Below are positions 24,691 through 38,072 of a stretch of 55,735 nt of DNA, piece after piece. The translations under genes were made by a program, and so were the position numbers. This stretch comes from Lingula anatina (Eukaryota > Brachiopoda > Lingulata > Lingulida > Lingulidae). The first letter of the stretch is position 1; each line of letters begins with the position of its first letter. The notes beneath the pieces are model-generated. The model worked only from the letters and a program-made list of their open reading frames with translations, did no database searches and had not been told where the DNA came from. The stretch covers positions 338,771 through 394,505 of the forward strand of contig NW_019774425.1 in assembly GCF_001039355.2 (NCBI RefSeq), in the 5' to 3' direction.

Positions 24691-27600
24691 TATGTGTGTT
24701 TTAAAAAAAATGGGAAGTTTTACAGAACTACAGTGTACAGTATATACCTGTAAAATAAGGAAATGAACAATTAAATATCACCATATACTAGTACGTATAG
24801 TTAATACATTTTTTTTGCATGTGTCCTTCCCAAATAAATGTTGCCAAATATGTAAAATTGAGAGCTATTATGATTCAGATTATTGATGACAATATTTTTC
24901 AATGCAGAACCTGTTTGCACAACACTGCCGAATTGGCAAGCAAAGCATTCCCACCTCTCATTTTATTACCCCAGTCTGGTTATTTCTGAATCCATTTATT
25001 TCAGTCGTATATATTTTCCAGTTTAAAATATTCTGTACAAACTCAAAATTTGCCGTTGTTAATCACCAGATGTACCTATTAAAGCATGACAAGAACTCAA
25101 AATTAGTATCTGAGTATGGTAGTCATTGATTTTAAAATTCTTGAATGACCTTGTAAAATAGTAATTATGTAAAATAAATGTTGGAGAGCTGAGGATGCCA
25201 ACCAGTGCATGTCAACTTTCATCTGGATTGTATTGATCAAATCTTGTACTGCACATTTTCAGTCGTCAGCTTCAGGAGTAAAAATATTAGACACAGTTAT
25301 CGAAGACTATCAGAAATTGCAGAAAGACCAGACACTCAAATACATCATCTTCAGCATTAAAGCACACAATGGAAAAGACTACAGTGCTATTGATGTTCAC
25401 TGTAAATCAGAAGGTAATTGAGGGGGGGGGGGGGAGTGGATTATAAGGGTAAAATTGCATTCTTTGTAACTGCATATGTTTTATTAGGCATAATTAGTGT
25501 TACAGAGAGGGGTCTGAGTTTTTGAGGTTATGGATGTCTGTTAAAAGCTACAAATGTACCATGCTCTTCCTTAATTATAAATCATTAAAAATGCGGAAAT
25601 GTTTTTTAACTTTTCTTCAGAGAAGAAGCGTAGCAAAGAGGAAGATATAAGTGAACAAGGTAATAAATTGGTCCTCAGTGCCTCTAACAATATTCAGAGA
25701 GTAAGTTGCTAAACATCTTAAACCAACTTTGATGTCTTTCTTTGTTTAAATGGCAAAAAACAGGAAAACCTGAACGTGGCAAGAGGTCTCTTTTAGGGGA
25801 TGCTATTGCTTTTATGTTGTGACTACACCAGTGTCCCTTTAAAATCTAGCTTTAAAATCTGTCTTTTCATTTTTTTTTGTAGAAACTTTGTTTGAGGAGT
25901 TTACAGAGCATTTGAGAGAGGCAGAAAAGGCAAATGAATGCCGCTATGGTCTCTTTGATTTCTGCTGTAGAGACAGTGCTGGTCATCCCAGACAGGGTAT
26001 TGTGTTTATTGCCTGGTGAGTAGAGATGGTGATCTGACTGGGTGCATGACAGAAGTCCAAAGGATCAATAGTCTGAAAGTTCAAATGTTCATCATAGATA
26101 CTTCACACCAATGAACATTTTTATTTAAAAAAAAAATCATGAAAATGTTATAGTATTTTCAGAGCAGTGAACCTTTGAACTGTTGAGGTGCACCTATCTG
26201 ATTTACTGAAGCATGCACACACAATCTCCCCCTTCAATTAAACATGCATAGCACCCACAGCTGAGGGTTCATTCACAGTGAAACTACCATTCTATGTAGA
26301 TCGATCCAACTCTGTAGATTTGCAATCAAATTAGAAGATAAAAATAAGTCCTGAAAACAAGAGAAGGCATGTTAATCTGTTAAAATTATTGCATTCAGCA
26401 AGAGTCCCCATGGAGTTGGATTGATCTATGTAGACGGGTAGTTTCATTGGGAATGAGTCCTCAAAGGGAATGTGAGTACAACTGCATAAGAAAAATAAAT
26501 CAGCAGAATGTCAGTTTTATCTTCTAAAATGAAACATTGTAAGACCTTTTTTTTCTAGGTCACCAGAAAATGCCAAGACCAAAGAAAAAATGGTGTATGC
26601 CAGCAGCAGAGATGCACTTCAGAAGAAATTTGATGGTGTGAAAGTAATCATACAGGCCACAGATTATGATGAAATTGACAAAGATGTAGTTGAGAAAGAA
26701 CTTGTGAGAAAGCTTTATTCATAAACCAGATGAGTGAGAGCTTTGACTGTAATTTAGGACCTGTATCCCACAAAGACTATTGTCTTAGCATGTGTTAAAT
26801 ACTGATGTAAATTATTTTTTGCATTGAAGGAGATAGAAAAATAGCAAGAACAATAAACAATTTTTTATTAAAACAGGAACGAATGATGGTTTGGACCTAA
26901 ATTTAAATAATACATAGAAATCCAAAAAAACTGAAAATATCTATGACTCCAGTACAAGAGGTGAAGATCAACTGCTTTATGCAATCCATGCACCTTGCCC
27001 TACCCAAACCAGTTTGAAGGTTTTAAAAGGAGAGAAATTTAAAAAAATTATGAATTAAATGAAGTTTTGTATAGTTTAGACATTTGAAGGATGATGATAT
27101 ATATCTTTATATAACTGACCAGGATGTTTTCCGAAGCTTTTTTAAATATTTTAGCACATTTAAATAATGTGTCTGCAATATCTAAAAAATGACATAATCA
27201 GTTTTGCTACATACATTAGTAATCTGAAGAAATAAAAAATAAAATAAAATGCAAATAAATGTCATTTATAGATCAAAATGATTTGTTCTTTCAAAAGCAT
27301 TTTTTTCTTTTTTTGTGTGTGGGTGTGTGTGGTGGTGGTGGTGGGGGGGGGGGGGGGGGGTTTCAAGCACGTGTTTGCCAGTATGCCATATTGCACTGTT
27401 TTATATGGATAGGGTGAAGAGGGACTTTCCGTTTTCCTCCAAGCATTACACATTTAATGTATCCTTCCTTGTTGCGAATACAAAAACATAATTTTCCGGT
27501 GGAGGTATGAACATTTATTTACACACGTCTTGACACAAACTGATGACGGTGAACTGAAATAATTGAAACAAATGAAACAAATGAAAGTAACAGAATAACA

Positions 27601-30600
27601 AAATATAAATTTCAACTTAATACAAATATCACAATAAAGAAATTACAATAAAACACATATATAAAATAACTAAATACATACATAACAATGCTGCCTCCAC
27701 TCATTCGCGTACAGTACTAGGCGTGTTCCAACCATGACAATACATGGTGACGTTTTATTACCACTCAACAGAACACCAATCATTCAACATATGAGGGCGC
27801 CACTCACACCAAGACGAGACAACACAAAGTAAACATGACAAACAACACAAACAAACGAAACAAAAAATTGCCGACGACACTGTCGGCAACATTCCTCTTT
27901 ATCACTGTGGTTACCTTATGATAATCATAGCATTTCTGGTTAAGTAATATTTTCTGAGGGAAAGACTGAAATCACTGCATGGATCCATCTAGATAAAGAA
28001 GCATAACTGACTTACACGTATATTGTAGCATTCCCAGCAGACAAATGACATTGATTCACCGCTGAATCAACGTTAATTTTGGTGGATCAACGTTGAATCA
28101 ACATAGAATCAATGTCGTTTGCCTGCTGGGTTGCCTATTCCTTCCTCAACAATTCTTGCTTCAGTTCAATTGATAAAATCAAAGTAACTCTGACAGGCAA
28201 TATTTTCACACTAATATAAGTACCACGCAGTTTGGCAAATGTATAATATCTTTGTTACATGATTAATATAATGTTTACTGTTCCACAGTGCAGTGACAAG
28301 AGGTCAATTCTTTTTAGTGAGTTGACCTAGTCAACCTAGTCACCTAGTCAACTCACCCTGCCACCTTGAATCTCCGTTTTGGATCTACATGAGCTAAATA
28401 CCTCACCAAGTTATCAATGTGTCTTACTTATTTTCAATTACCTTAAAAACCTGTCAACATGTAACAAAGCTGTTGACTTGTTATTCCTACTTAACTCATT
28501 TTATTGGTAAAAACACCTGCTGAAATAATATTTTTTAATATTCAATATTTTTATATGTCAAATAATAAATAAACTAAATAAAATTAAACAAAAAAAACTT
28601 CAATTTGAATTCTTCTATGGTCATAGCATTACCTTTTTGGCAGTCATCTCAACATCTGTATAACAAAGGCCATAAAGTAACCCAATACTAATGTTAAGTA
28701 GAATTTTGACTGCGTATGCCTGTAGAACTTCTCATTGTATGAGATGCCAACCTGATTAATCTCTTTATTTCTGATAGCAATTGTTACCTAATACACAGTC
28801 TTGAAGCAGGTATTAATTGGTCTATACATATTACTCACCATCATAAAAACATATGTCATGGCAATGAGAAGGTTGGCAATGGCTATGATTCTGACTGATG
28901 CGCTGACAAAGAAAGCATAAGCTGAGGCTGTCAATGTAGTGAGGACCAAGTTGAGTGTGAAGAAAAAGAATTTCCCTGCATCTGCTTGAAGGCCTAGAAT
29001 GAATAATGCATTGAAGTTAAAAGTCTGTATCCTTTGTTTAAAGCATATTTTTATATTAAAAGTGGGATCTGAAATCATTAAAATTTTTACATACACCAGC
29101 AGATTAAGAAATCAAGTCCAATATAATAGACAATTATGGTAATGACTTTATATTTTCAATTGAGAATATTTAGAATCTTAAATATTCATAATTTTGGCAT
29201 CATTAAAATTATATTTCTATAAAGCGTCTGTGGTACTTTTACTGTATACAACAGAACATAAAGAATACTATAGGGTAGCTTGCTTTCCAATTTTGTTCCT
29301 AACACTCAACAGAAATGTAACAGTTCTAATTTTAAGAATGTATGACTTAAAAGAATACAGCATCTGTAAAATCCACAATTTTTCCAATTGAAAAGATCGA
29401 GTAACAACTGAAGTCACTGGCAAATCCATTCACTGGCTGTCTATACAATTACAATAAAAATATTTCATACCAATCATCCAGTAACTGATGGCAGAGAACA
29501 GCAAAACTGGCGTGGTCCTAGGAATCAGATCACAGAAAACTTTGGCAAGAAAATATGCAGACACTCTGTAGAACCCACTTGCATTCTCATGCCTAAGATG
29601 AAAGAAATATTTTGTTTAGCTATGTTTTATTTACTTCTTAGAATATGTTTTTAAAATAATTAAATATAAATTTCAAAAATATATAACAAAATAATGTAAA
29701 AGAAAACTGTACCTCTAAAAAATTTATTGAGACATTTTCATTATGAAACACAATTTTTAAACTTGCAAAAACAGTGCAATTCTAAAACAAATGTCTACGA
29801 CACTGAATTAAATCCTGATAACAAAGTATTAGTGTATTTGTGTATTTAAAAAGAGTAATTTTAGTGAATGTATTCATAGCATAAAACTTACATGAAAATG
29901 CTTCTTTCCTTTAAAAAAAGTTCAATAGCTGATAAATTTGAAAATACCATATTCATCACGATAAAGAAGAAGGCACCAACTCTGAAATAATCAGAAATTA
30001 AAAACTATCAGAAATCTCAAAATGGTGCTTAAAGTCTGTAGATCCTCTCCTTAATAGTTACATTAAGCCCATGTATTATTTTTCTTTCCAAAATCATCAC
30101 CACTTTCCCTCCTCCTCCCCAATATTATCATAATTACAACATTCTACCAAGTTTTATATATGTTGACTGAAAACCATATGTTTCTTCTTTCCACACATAC
30201 TAGTACATGTAGAATGTCATTATATAAATATACCACATATGAATTGAAATAACCTTGCATGAGCCCATTAATAGATACTGTATAGAAATTACTACAGTAC
30301 CTGTTTTGTATTCCAGACTTGAGTGATGTGTCAATCTGCCAATAGATAGCACCAACTATAACCCCCAAGAAGATATTAACAACAAACTGAAAATCGAAGA
30401 GCAACATAGAGAATTATTTTTAAAAAATGCTAAGGAAAAAGACATTGCTTTAAAATGCTGCCATCTATCATTCGTGTATAAATGAAACTTGAAAACAAGG
30501 GACAAAATGCAAGAAGACTTCATAAGAAATTCAGAAAAGTAAATATGTTTCAATTACTCACTCATTCACTTGGTTTTCAATTATGAACATCAGCATGTGC

Positions 30601-33600
30601 CTTTACATAAAATGTCATTCAAGTATATGGTTACAGTCTTCTAATTGACCTGTAAGAAGACTGTCTTGTTCCATCTCTTTCATTTTTCTACAATGTATGC
30701 TACTTACCTGGAGTAAGTTGGCCTGAGGATTCCCAATAATATTCTTCACTGTTCTCTTTGACACATTCCAAAGCTAAGACAATTAAAAGCATCGGTTCAA
30801 GTTAAACTGATGAAATGCAAAGAAAATGAATAAACATAAATTTGCTCGGACAGTGCATAAATGCCACACATACGTACATAAAATTAAAACTTAAAAACAT
30901 TATTCTTTGGTCCTATTTTGCTTTAGACAAATGACTAGTTTTTCACAAATGCATGAATAATTGGTAAAGGCAACCATCCCCCTCTTTTTCTCTTAAAACG
31001 ATGCAATTTTTTATAAGCATATCATAATGGTACAAAAAAAGCACCATGACCAATTTAACTGAGATGAACTAACTGCAAATATAACTAGCTGCATATTTTA
31101 CTTCTACAAAAAATTTTCTTTGTGGTAATGATATAATATATAAACAGATGATAATTTCTTATTATTTACTCCAAAATTTATGCCTTTTTCTTATGAACTG
31201 TTTAAGTTCAATATTCACATCTGGACCTCATCTTGGGTATAGAATCCATCAAAATATTTGTTTGCTAAAACATATACTTCATAACTATTGTTTTTCTTAC
31301 ACTGCTCTGTCTTCTTAGGAATCATATACATAGAAGAGTGACCAAGGCACAAGGCAAGGGAATACCAGTAGCAGCACCCAGAATCATAACCATTTACCAA
31401 CTAGTCACACTTTTCTTAAAATATATTCCACCAAATGTGCTACATGTACTTCTACATCTACAAGTATGAAAACAAATCCTATGAACCTAACGTAGAGAAA
31501 AAAGTTATTCCACACTACAGCAAGTCATCAACATACAGGTGTACTTACCTGTGTTGGAAAAGAAGTAGCATATCCAACCTCCCTGTAGATCACTTGGCCA
31601 GCTGCCACATTGGACATGTACGTTTGCTCAATGGGTGTCAACTCTTGTTGTAAGCTAAATAAATCACAAGAACTCCCTGATATGAGCTTATGTTTGCTTC
31701 TTTGTCAACTTTTATAAATTGTCCACTAGACTTGACTAAAATCACATGTAGTTGCTTAGCATTTGATTTGAGGGTTATTTTCAATTGGTCAAAACAGAGA
31801 TTATAGTGAATGATTGAACAATAGAAATATGTTGGCATGCTAAAATACTTTTTTGATCCTTAGACCACTTAAACTCACTTTTTGTGCCAGTCAGACTCTC
31901 TGAACTTCGCAGCTAAAACTTCACTCACATCTCTGCTCTCTCCTTCAACACAGATAAAACATCATTTAAACAACCACAAGCTGAAAGGTTTTCTTTAATA
32001 CATGTAGTAGGTCTTTTTTTATTTTATTTAATATACATATATACTATATTCACCTGTGTGTTATGAGTGAATGGACAGGTACATTAAGATATTTTTGAAT
32101 GTGTAAAAGTATCTTACCCAAATGAAGACATATTCCGTAAATAATTAGTGCTCTATTTGTAATAGAAGAAGATTAATTGTTTACAATGCTGATTCAAACA
32201 GCATGTAAAATATCATGTGGCCCGAACAATCACCGATTACTGGGTATACTTACCATCACTGGGGTGAATCTTTGCATGGCTATGATCTGAAAGTTTCAAT
32301 ACATGAACATGAATTAGTTGAACTGAGTGTGCTTTCACCATGAAAACATACTTTTTAATCAATGAAACCACATTCCGTTGATTTTCTGTTGGAATTAATT
32401 ACATAAATAAGTTATTTCCCACATCAATACAGTAATCTAACAAAATGGATACATATGTATATATACATATAGTATATGTATAGGTATACTACATACATTT
32501 ATTATACACTAGCACTAATATAGTACTTATATATGTATTGCAAACATTGGAATTTATACTACAGGTGCTGAGGTTCCAAACAAAAGAACAAATACCAAAG
32601 GAAACCACCAATATATGGCTATGGGATAGAATCTATCCATATGCACTCATAACTTTCATTCCAAAAAGCCAGACTGTGAAATTCTCTGACACACACACTT
32701 GGTGATCCATCAAGTGGCAGGCAATCTTAACTACTTTTTTAACTTAGGAAAGCTCCACACCATGAAACCCCTAAGTATGGTATAAGTCACCAATATGAAT
32801 GTAAAAATATGCATGTATAAAGAAAGAATGAAATTGTGTTACCTTAGTTAACTAATAGCAGTGCATAAAGGGGGCATAAATAGCATCTCAATATTTCAGA
32901 TTATGTTTTTGTTAGTAAAGAAAATATAAATGTCAACTGAAAATCATTAGTTCCAAACTTCATACACCTCTATTGCCAACTGCCAAAACCACTAAAATGC
33001 CAAACAGTTAAAATACACTTGCATCACATCCCAGGCATCTAACAAGCAAATGTATCTATGGTTCATCTGCATGTTATCTGTAAACTAGTCACTAGGTTAG
33101 CAAACGCTAGAAGATATCTTAATATCAGTCAGCTAAATATAAACCCCAGTATTATTTCACAATACAAGCTGTTCAGTAAGTGCACATACACATTGTATAA
33201 AGGCTACACTAGCTGCTGTTATTAACATCAAGCATTTCACCTTCTCTGTTACTATCAAGGAGCTCCATGGTTTCCTCATCCATCAAGTGCTTAGAAACTT
33301 AGAAAACAACAGGAACTCATGCTAACTTGAAGTTAAAGATGGGATTATTTTTGCTTAAACGTATGTTAAATTTTAAACAAAAAGTCCTTTATTCAAATAG
33401 GCACAAGGAGACTGAAAATAAAACATCCCAATGATAATTAGGTTGGGTGACCTTAATATACTTTTTCATTCTTTTCTTAATTTGTTTTGACTTGAGGAGA
33501 ATTAAGAAATTCATCACAATAGCATCTTTTATGTACACACACAAAAAGCTATATGAATCAACATTATCATTTAAACTAACTTAAAAACCAAATAAGCCCA

Positions 33601-36600
33601 AAATAAATTTAATGCTTAAAGTCTCTCAGATTGAATTAGATACTAGGGCCAGAACAAGATAAAAAGAACAAAATTGTAACTTACGCTGGTCTATAGAGGT
33701 CACTGCTGTAGAGTCCCCATTGATCACATCCAAAAAGAAATCGGGCGGATTATTGTGTTCTTCACACTCATATCCTGCAAAATTTAAATGCAATTTCTCA
33801 ATCAAATTCATGATATACCAGGTAAACATCATGCAAGCATTTCTCATTTAAAGTAATACAAAAAAGTACAATTTTTTTAAATGTATGTAATGTCAACTGG
33901 TCTCTGACTCAATAGACTTCATTTCCCAGTACAATGAATTAACATGGTGAGGGTTTTCATCCAACCCCTCTTCTATAGCTGCTAATATATATAGGTATAA
34001 AGATATTTTATCATTTCAATACCCATGTGAATATACTAGATCAATCTTTAAAAACAATATATATAATCCTTGAAATTTCACAGAATTAAACAATTTGTGG
34101 CAATCCTCAGTCTGATTAATCAAAATACATTGTCAGGTTTACAGAAAAGTTTTAGGGACCGTTCACATGCAAAATCTATTTTCTAAAAATCTAAAAATCT
34201 ATTTGCGGTATTTTGTGATCACGGTCTGTGCCCTGAATACCCGCGGCGTAATTACTGGCAGCGCCGAGAATTAATTACAGCTATGGAAGAAACTGGCTCG
34301 CGCTGCCCGTAATTAAGCCGTGGGGTTAGCTTATACTTCCTACCAATAGAGGAAAAGTACTGTAGGGCCTCCTTGCATGGTCCATGGAACACACTCTCTC
34401 CCTGAGACAACAACATAATACTGTCAAACAACCTGAATATGGAGTACCTGGGCTGGTGAACTGAGAAGATGATGGTGTTTCCCATGTGAGCAAGTCTGAA
34501 GAATAACAGAATAATTTTACATTAAAATACACGAGAACAGGCAAATCAAGTATAACTTTAAAGTGACCAAATTTAATTAGAAAAAGTCGTAGTCTTGGTT
34601 TCGGAGAAGCATTTATGAAGATTTATATTCATAAGATGTGCAAGGATGCAACACTTCTAGTCCAAAATACTTAAAGCACTTAAAGGGTACATAAACCAGT
34701 ACAATGGTGATATAATAAACAATTAAAGAAGACCTATTGACATGTTCATAAATCAAATATAAGCACTGGATTGCCTCCCCCTAGTTATCAATGACAACAT
34801 CAATGACAATATCAACGACAATTAACACCTATAATGATATGTACCTCTTCAGCAGTAACATAACAGAGTTAGCTGTGCTGGCATCAAGCCCTGTTGTCGG
34901 CTCGTCCAGGAACAGTACAGTTGGCTGGATGATCAGCTCCATGCCAATATTGGTACGTTTCCTCTCACCTCCAGACACACCGCGGATGAATTCATTGCCA
35001 ATCTGCAATAAATAGAAAAGAGTTTTAAAAAAGTAGTTGCACCTAAACTGAAAACATCTTATTACAATAAGGATTAAAATAGAGATTATGCATAATCTAT
35101 AGATTGAAATTTTACCCAGAAATCCATCTCTAAGATGATGTAGTTTGCATGATCACCAGGATGCTATTAGACATTTTAAAATGGCAGCATTTTTTTTTTT
35201 TTTTTTTTTGTAAAAAAATATCAATTTTGTTTCAAGAGTTTCTCATTACAAGAGCATTGTGTCAGTTCATTTCCTTGGTGATTTTGTAGCTACTGTGTGA
35301 AAATGGTCTTCAAAACAGAATCAAAGTTATTTTTAGAAAGGTGGGGCTCCATTCCATCCGCTAAAAATATTTTTAACCTATTTTCCCTACAGGGAGTTAT
35401 CAATTTGGTGCAAAAGAAAATTTAAAAAACTGAGATGCTCTTGTTCCTCAAATGTTCCATAGCAATCATTAAAAATGCCAACACTAACAAGTTCATGAGA
35501 CATCAGACACTGCCAACCTTAGTGTCCGCACAATGTGTCAATCCTAGATCATGTATTACTCTCTCAACACGTGCTTTTCTCTCTTCCTTGGTCACTGTCT
35601 TTGGGAGGCGTAGTGCTGCAGAGAACTGGAAGTTCTCCTTAACTGTGAGAGTTCCCATAACAACATCATCCTATAAACATATATACAAGTAGTTTAGTCA
35701 GTTTGTATTTGGTGTGGGAAAGAAATAAGAATCACTCTACCATTAACCAAGTATTAGCCATAGCTATTAAAGTAAAAAAAATTAGCCAATTAATACCATA
35801 ATAAATTGGTAAACTAATAAAAGACATCTTTCATTCATTTTCTTCAGACAAAGTAAACACATGTAAGTTTAAAGGGATAAAACTGTTCATTTTGGCCAAA
35901 AAATAAATTTTCCTGGGGTAAACAGCAATTTTCCCATACTTACCAAAGGTTAATAAATCCATTTCTACATTCAAAGTTAGTCCCCTTTTTTTTCTAAAAG
36001 GTTTGTTTTTTTTGTTTTTTGTTGTTTTTTTTGGTAATAATGTCTTAAGAGTTGTTTATAGTGTATTTATTGTGAAATATAGATCTCACATGTTGTTATC
36101 CCTTTAGTTTTCAGATTTATTAAAAAGCTTTTCATGCTAGTGTGACCAACTTATAATTAAGACACTCTATTCTTATAAACCTGCACAACATATCCAGACA
36201 TGCACTTGAAATTCTCTGGCTGAGGATGCCCATCCACTAGTAGTAACCCACTCAGGCCTTTCTTCTCTTTCCTGCCAGCAAGCACGTCTAATAAGCTGGA
36301 ATAACAGAGGAAAATATAAATGATTATGATTTAAATGACATGAATAAATAATAATGTACACGCCCACTTATCGTGCTTATATAGAACTACAAATACTAAG
36401 TTAGCTGATGCACCTCTGGGATACACCATACAAATAGGTACAGTATAAACAGTACACTGCACAGAAATTATGTATATAAAGAGACTTTCAGACAAAAGAG
36501 TAAAATAAAATGCAGCAGTTTGCTTCACCGATGAATGCTTTTTTTTTTTTTTTTTTTTGTCTTAATTGACCATACCTTGATTTTCCACTTCCAGTTGGTC

Positions 36601-37295
36601 CCAGGATGGCATTCATTCCAGGTTTAAAAATACCACTGAAAAGTTAATGTTGAAAGTGTATAACAGTCAGTCTTCACTGTCATAAAATACTGGTATAAAA
36701 TTGTATGTAGAAAACTAATGTTAATCATTTTATTTAAAAATATTATCTACTATAGACTCTAATTGGGCATATCAGTATATATATATATGACAATTTTATT
36801 AATTTTATTTAAATATATACATAATCGATTTTGATCGGGGAATTTGCTTTCGAGTAGGCAAGTGTGGTACTCTTAAGTCGCTTTACAAAGATGTTAATAA
36901 TGTAAGTGGTTTTTAGATTCATTGGCCAATCAAGATGACAGCCGAGCGCGCCGAAGTAAGCATGTCATATGACATGTATCACATGTGTGAGCTTTTCCTC
37001 TGTGGCAACCGACCGAGATTGCAACTGTCATTTAATACCTGACATCTTTGAGTATGTGTTTGTCCACGTTGCCACCACAACAACCCTTTGACACCTGTAC
37101 TGTGTAGCCAATACGATGGAAAGAAACCACCGAGCCTTGGACAGCCAGACCCTCCTCTGGCATCACAACACTAGTGCTGCCGTATCCGCCGTTGGCCTGA
37201 TGAGGTTCGCTGGCAAGATCTGTTGGCTTTTGCAGAATCGGTTCCTGTTTGTTAAAAGAAACAGCTGTCATTTCAACGCCATCATTTGCATCCAT
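21525..37295 (-). CDS. ABCG2: ATP-binding cassette half-transporter, ABCG2 type
   Basis: Exons in transcript order: 37295-37039, 36635-36576, 36295-36181, 35670-35518, 35002-34845, 34495-34344, 33774-33685, 32286-32254, 31942-31879, 31654-31549, 30773-30708, 30386-30301, 29981-29892, 29592-29471, 28993-28839, 22168-22079, 21883-21819, 21675-21525. Sum 2013 nt, 670 aa (human 655). The N-terminal nucleotide-binding domain has Walker A GPTGSGKS (98-105), Q-loop GYVVQDD, signature VSGGERKR (204-211), Walker [12 protein letters not shown] (225-235) and H-loop SVHQP. Six C-terminal membrane segments follow, with GIQNR (Arg about 447, matching human Arg482) and [11 protein letters not shown]. Such proteins dimerise in the plasma membrane and export urate, porphyrins and xenobiotics; the substrate here is unknown. 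Every catalytic motif is intact. The 15th intron holds another gene. Confidence 0.96.
22443..22490. repeat. Poly-T tract (48 T)
   Basis: A homopolymer of 48 T within the long ABCG2 intron. On the minus strand it reads poly-A, so it might be the tail of a retroposed sequence. No SINE or LINE body is recognisable next to it. Confidence 0.9.
22500..24140. other. Long ABCG2 intron, 5' flank of cofilin, no gene recognised
   Basis: The stretch 22600-23450 is richer in G+C and CG than its surroundings and has small open frames on the plus strand without family resemblance. It carries a hairpin (ATTTGTCA/TGACAAAT, 23010-23036) and a perfect 25-nt palindrome (CTTGGACATAAT with complement, 23139-23163). 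A decayed mobile element is the likeliest explanation. Confidence 0.4.
24150..24156 (+). promoter_or_regulatory. TATA box of the cofilin gene
   Basis: TATAAAA lies 103 nt upstream of the initiation codon at 24253. A start site about 30 nt further on (near 24180) would leave a 5'UTR of about 75 nt. Spacing is plausible; the assignment is inferred. Confidence 0.5.
24253..26724 (+). CDS. ADF/cofilin family actin-depolymerising protein
   Basis: Exons 24253-24255 (ATG only), 25263-25413, 25621-25659, 25883-26015, 26559-26724. Sum 492 nt, 163 aa. A first coding exon consisting of just the start codon, followed by a phase-0 intron, is a well-known trait of cofilin genes and supports this start. The protein opens MSSASGVKI, so Ser5 aligns with the LIM-kinase-controlled Ser3 of vertebrate cofilin. 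Actin-binding helix residues appear in [20 protein letters not shown] (about 112-131). A 13-codon exon adds a basic/acidic loop ([10 protein letters not shown]) and could be optional, since it is phase-symmetric (1-1). The role is severing and depolymerising actin filaments in the cytoplasm. The whole gene lies antisense within an ABCG2 intron. Confidence 0.93.
24641..24687. repeat. (TA)n microsatellite
   Basis: About 23 TA dinucleotides in the first cofilin intron. Confidence 0.95.
26263..26462. mobile_element. Palindromic MITE-like element, copy 1
   Basis: About 200 bp in the last cofilin intron. The outer arms are long inverted repeats. The left arm reads GAGGGTTCATTCACAGTGAA, then ACTACC, then TAGATCGATCCAACTC. 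The right arm is its complement with scattered changes. A related copy occurs at 43876 and one end at about 52212. There is no coding capacity; it is presumably mobilised in trans. Confidence 0.7.
26852..26857 (+). promoter_or_regulatory. Cofilin polyadenylation signal
   Basis: AATAAA 128 nt after the cofilin stop codon. Confidence 0.6.
27315..27360. repeat. GT/GGT/poly-G low-complexity tract
   Basis: Consecutive TG, GGT and G runs, the last about 18 G. It lies in the long ABCG2 intron downstream of cofilin. Confidence 0.9.
27440..28838. other. ABCG2 intron between cofilin and the next ABCG2 exon
   Basis: AT-rich sequence. A small hairpin (TGCCGAC/GTCGGCA) is at about 27869-27889 and a palindromic element at 28033-28130. 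No coding exon is seen. Confidence 0.45.
28033..28130. mobile_element. 98-bp foldback MITE-like element
   Basis: It starts CCCAGCAGACAAATGACATT and ends with the near-complement, finishing GCCTGCTGGG. The inner arms are GAATCAACGTT and AACGTTGAATC. The whole element can fold into one stem. It lies in the ABCG2 intron. Confidence 0.75.
34241..34325. repeat. GC-rich inverted repeat beside an ABCG2 splice donor
   Basis: The left arm (CGGCGTAATTACTGGCAGCG) and the right arm (CGCTGCCCGTAATTAAGCCG) are complementary with few mismatches and lie about 28 bp apart. The palindrome ends about 17 bases from the donor of the exon 34495-34344. Adjacent sequence beginning GGGACCGTTCACATG (34155) looks like an element terminus. 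Confidence 0.6.
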
Positions 37296-38072
37296 TTTGA
37301 GTGCTACAGTATGAACTGTTTTGCAAAGGACATTATAAATAATAAATTGAGCATGTGTTGTAGCTATCACAGGCTAGTTACGTAATTAGTTTATATTTGT
37401 ACCAATAGGTGGGGCTATGTTGACAACTTTTTGAAGACAAGCCTAATCTTAGTATAGTGGAAAAAGGGGGTGGACCTTGGTTACCGCTTGCATGGTTATA
37501 ACGTTAACTAGGCCCAGCATGTAAATGTACGCGTTTTAATTGTCACTATTTCATTGATTGGAAATTTAAGGCATCGGCTGGGGGTGGGGGTGGGGGGTGC
37601 TATCTCTGAAACTCAGGGTAGCGTAGCGCATTCAATTTGTTCTACTTCGTCCAATACCACACCTCCCACAATTGGCCCATCAACCCTGTGAACCATATAT
37701 TTCATTCATTAAAAAAATTACTTTTCGGGGGTTATAAGTAAATTCATAGCCTGTGGTCACGAGAGGTATTCGAGCAACATACCAAGCAGACCAATGGTCT
37801 ATATCATTTTTGCTGTAATTTTATCAATTTAATGATTTATCCATTCAGTCAGTCATAAAATCAGTATAACAATCGGGACAATTCACATAATTTGTTTTAT
37901 GCTCAAACTTCTATTTTAAATTCGTTAATTTTTTTTTATTTTAAACTTCTATATCAGTGCTCCTAAATATTAATTAATTATTATTTTTTATTTATTTTCA
38001 TATGTGTAATTACAAAAAAGGCCCTATGAAGGATCATTTTAGAAAGCGTACGTCATATGGTCCCAAACATAC

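Noticed and set aside
33241-33289. A 49-nt minus-strand segment with AG and GT borders between ABCG2 exons
   Set aside because: Including it after the exon 33774-33685 brings a stop within five codons. Direct splicing to 32286-32254 keeps the frame and family spacing. It could be a poison exon, but nothing supports use.
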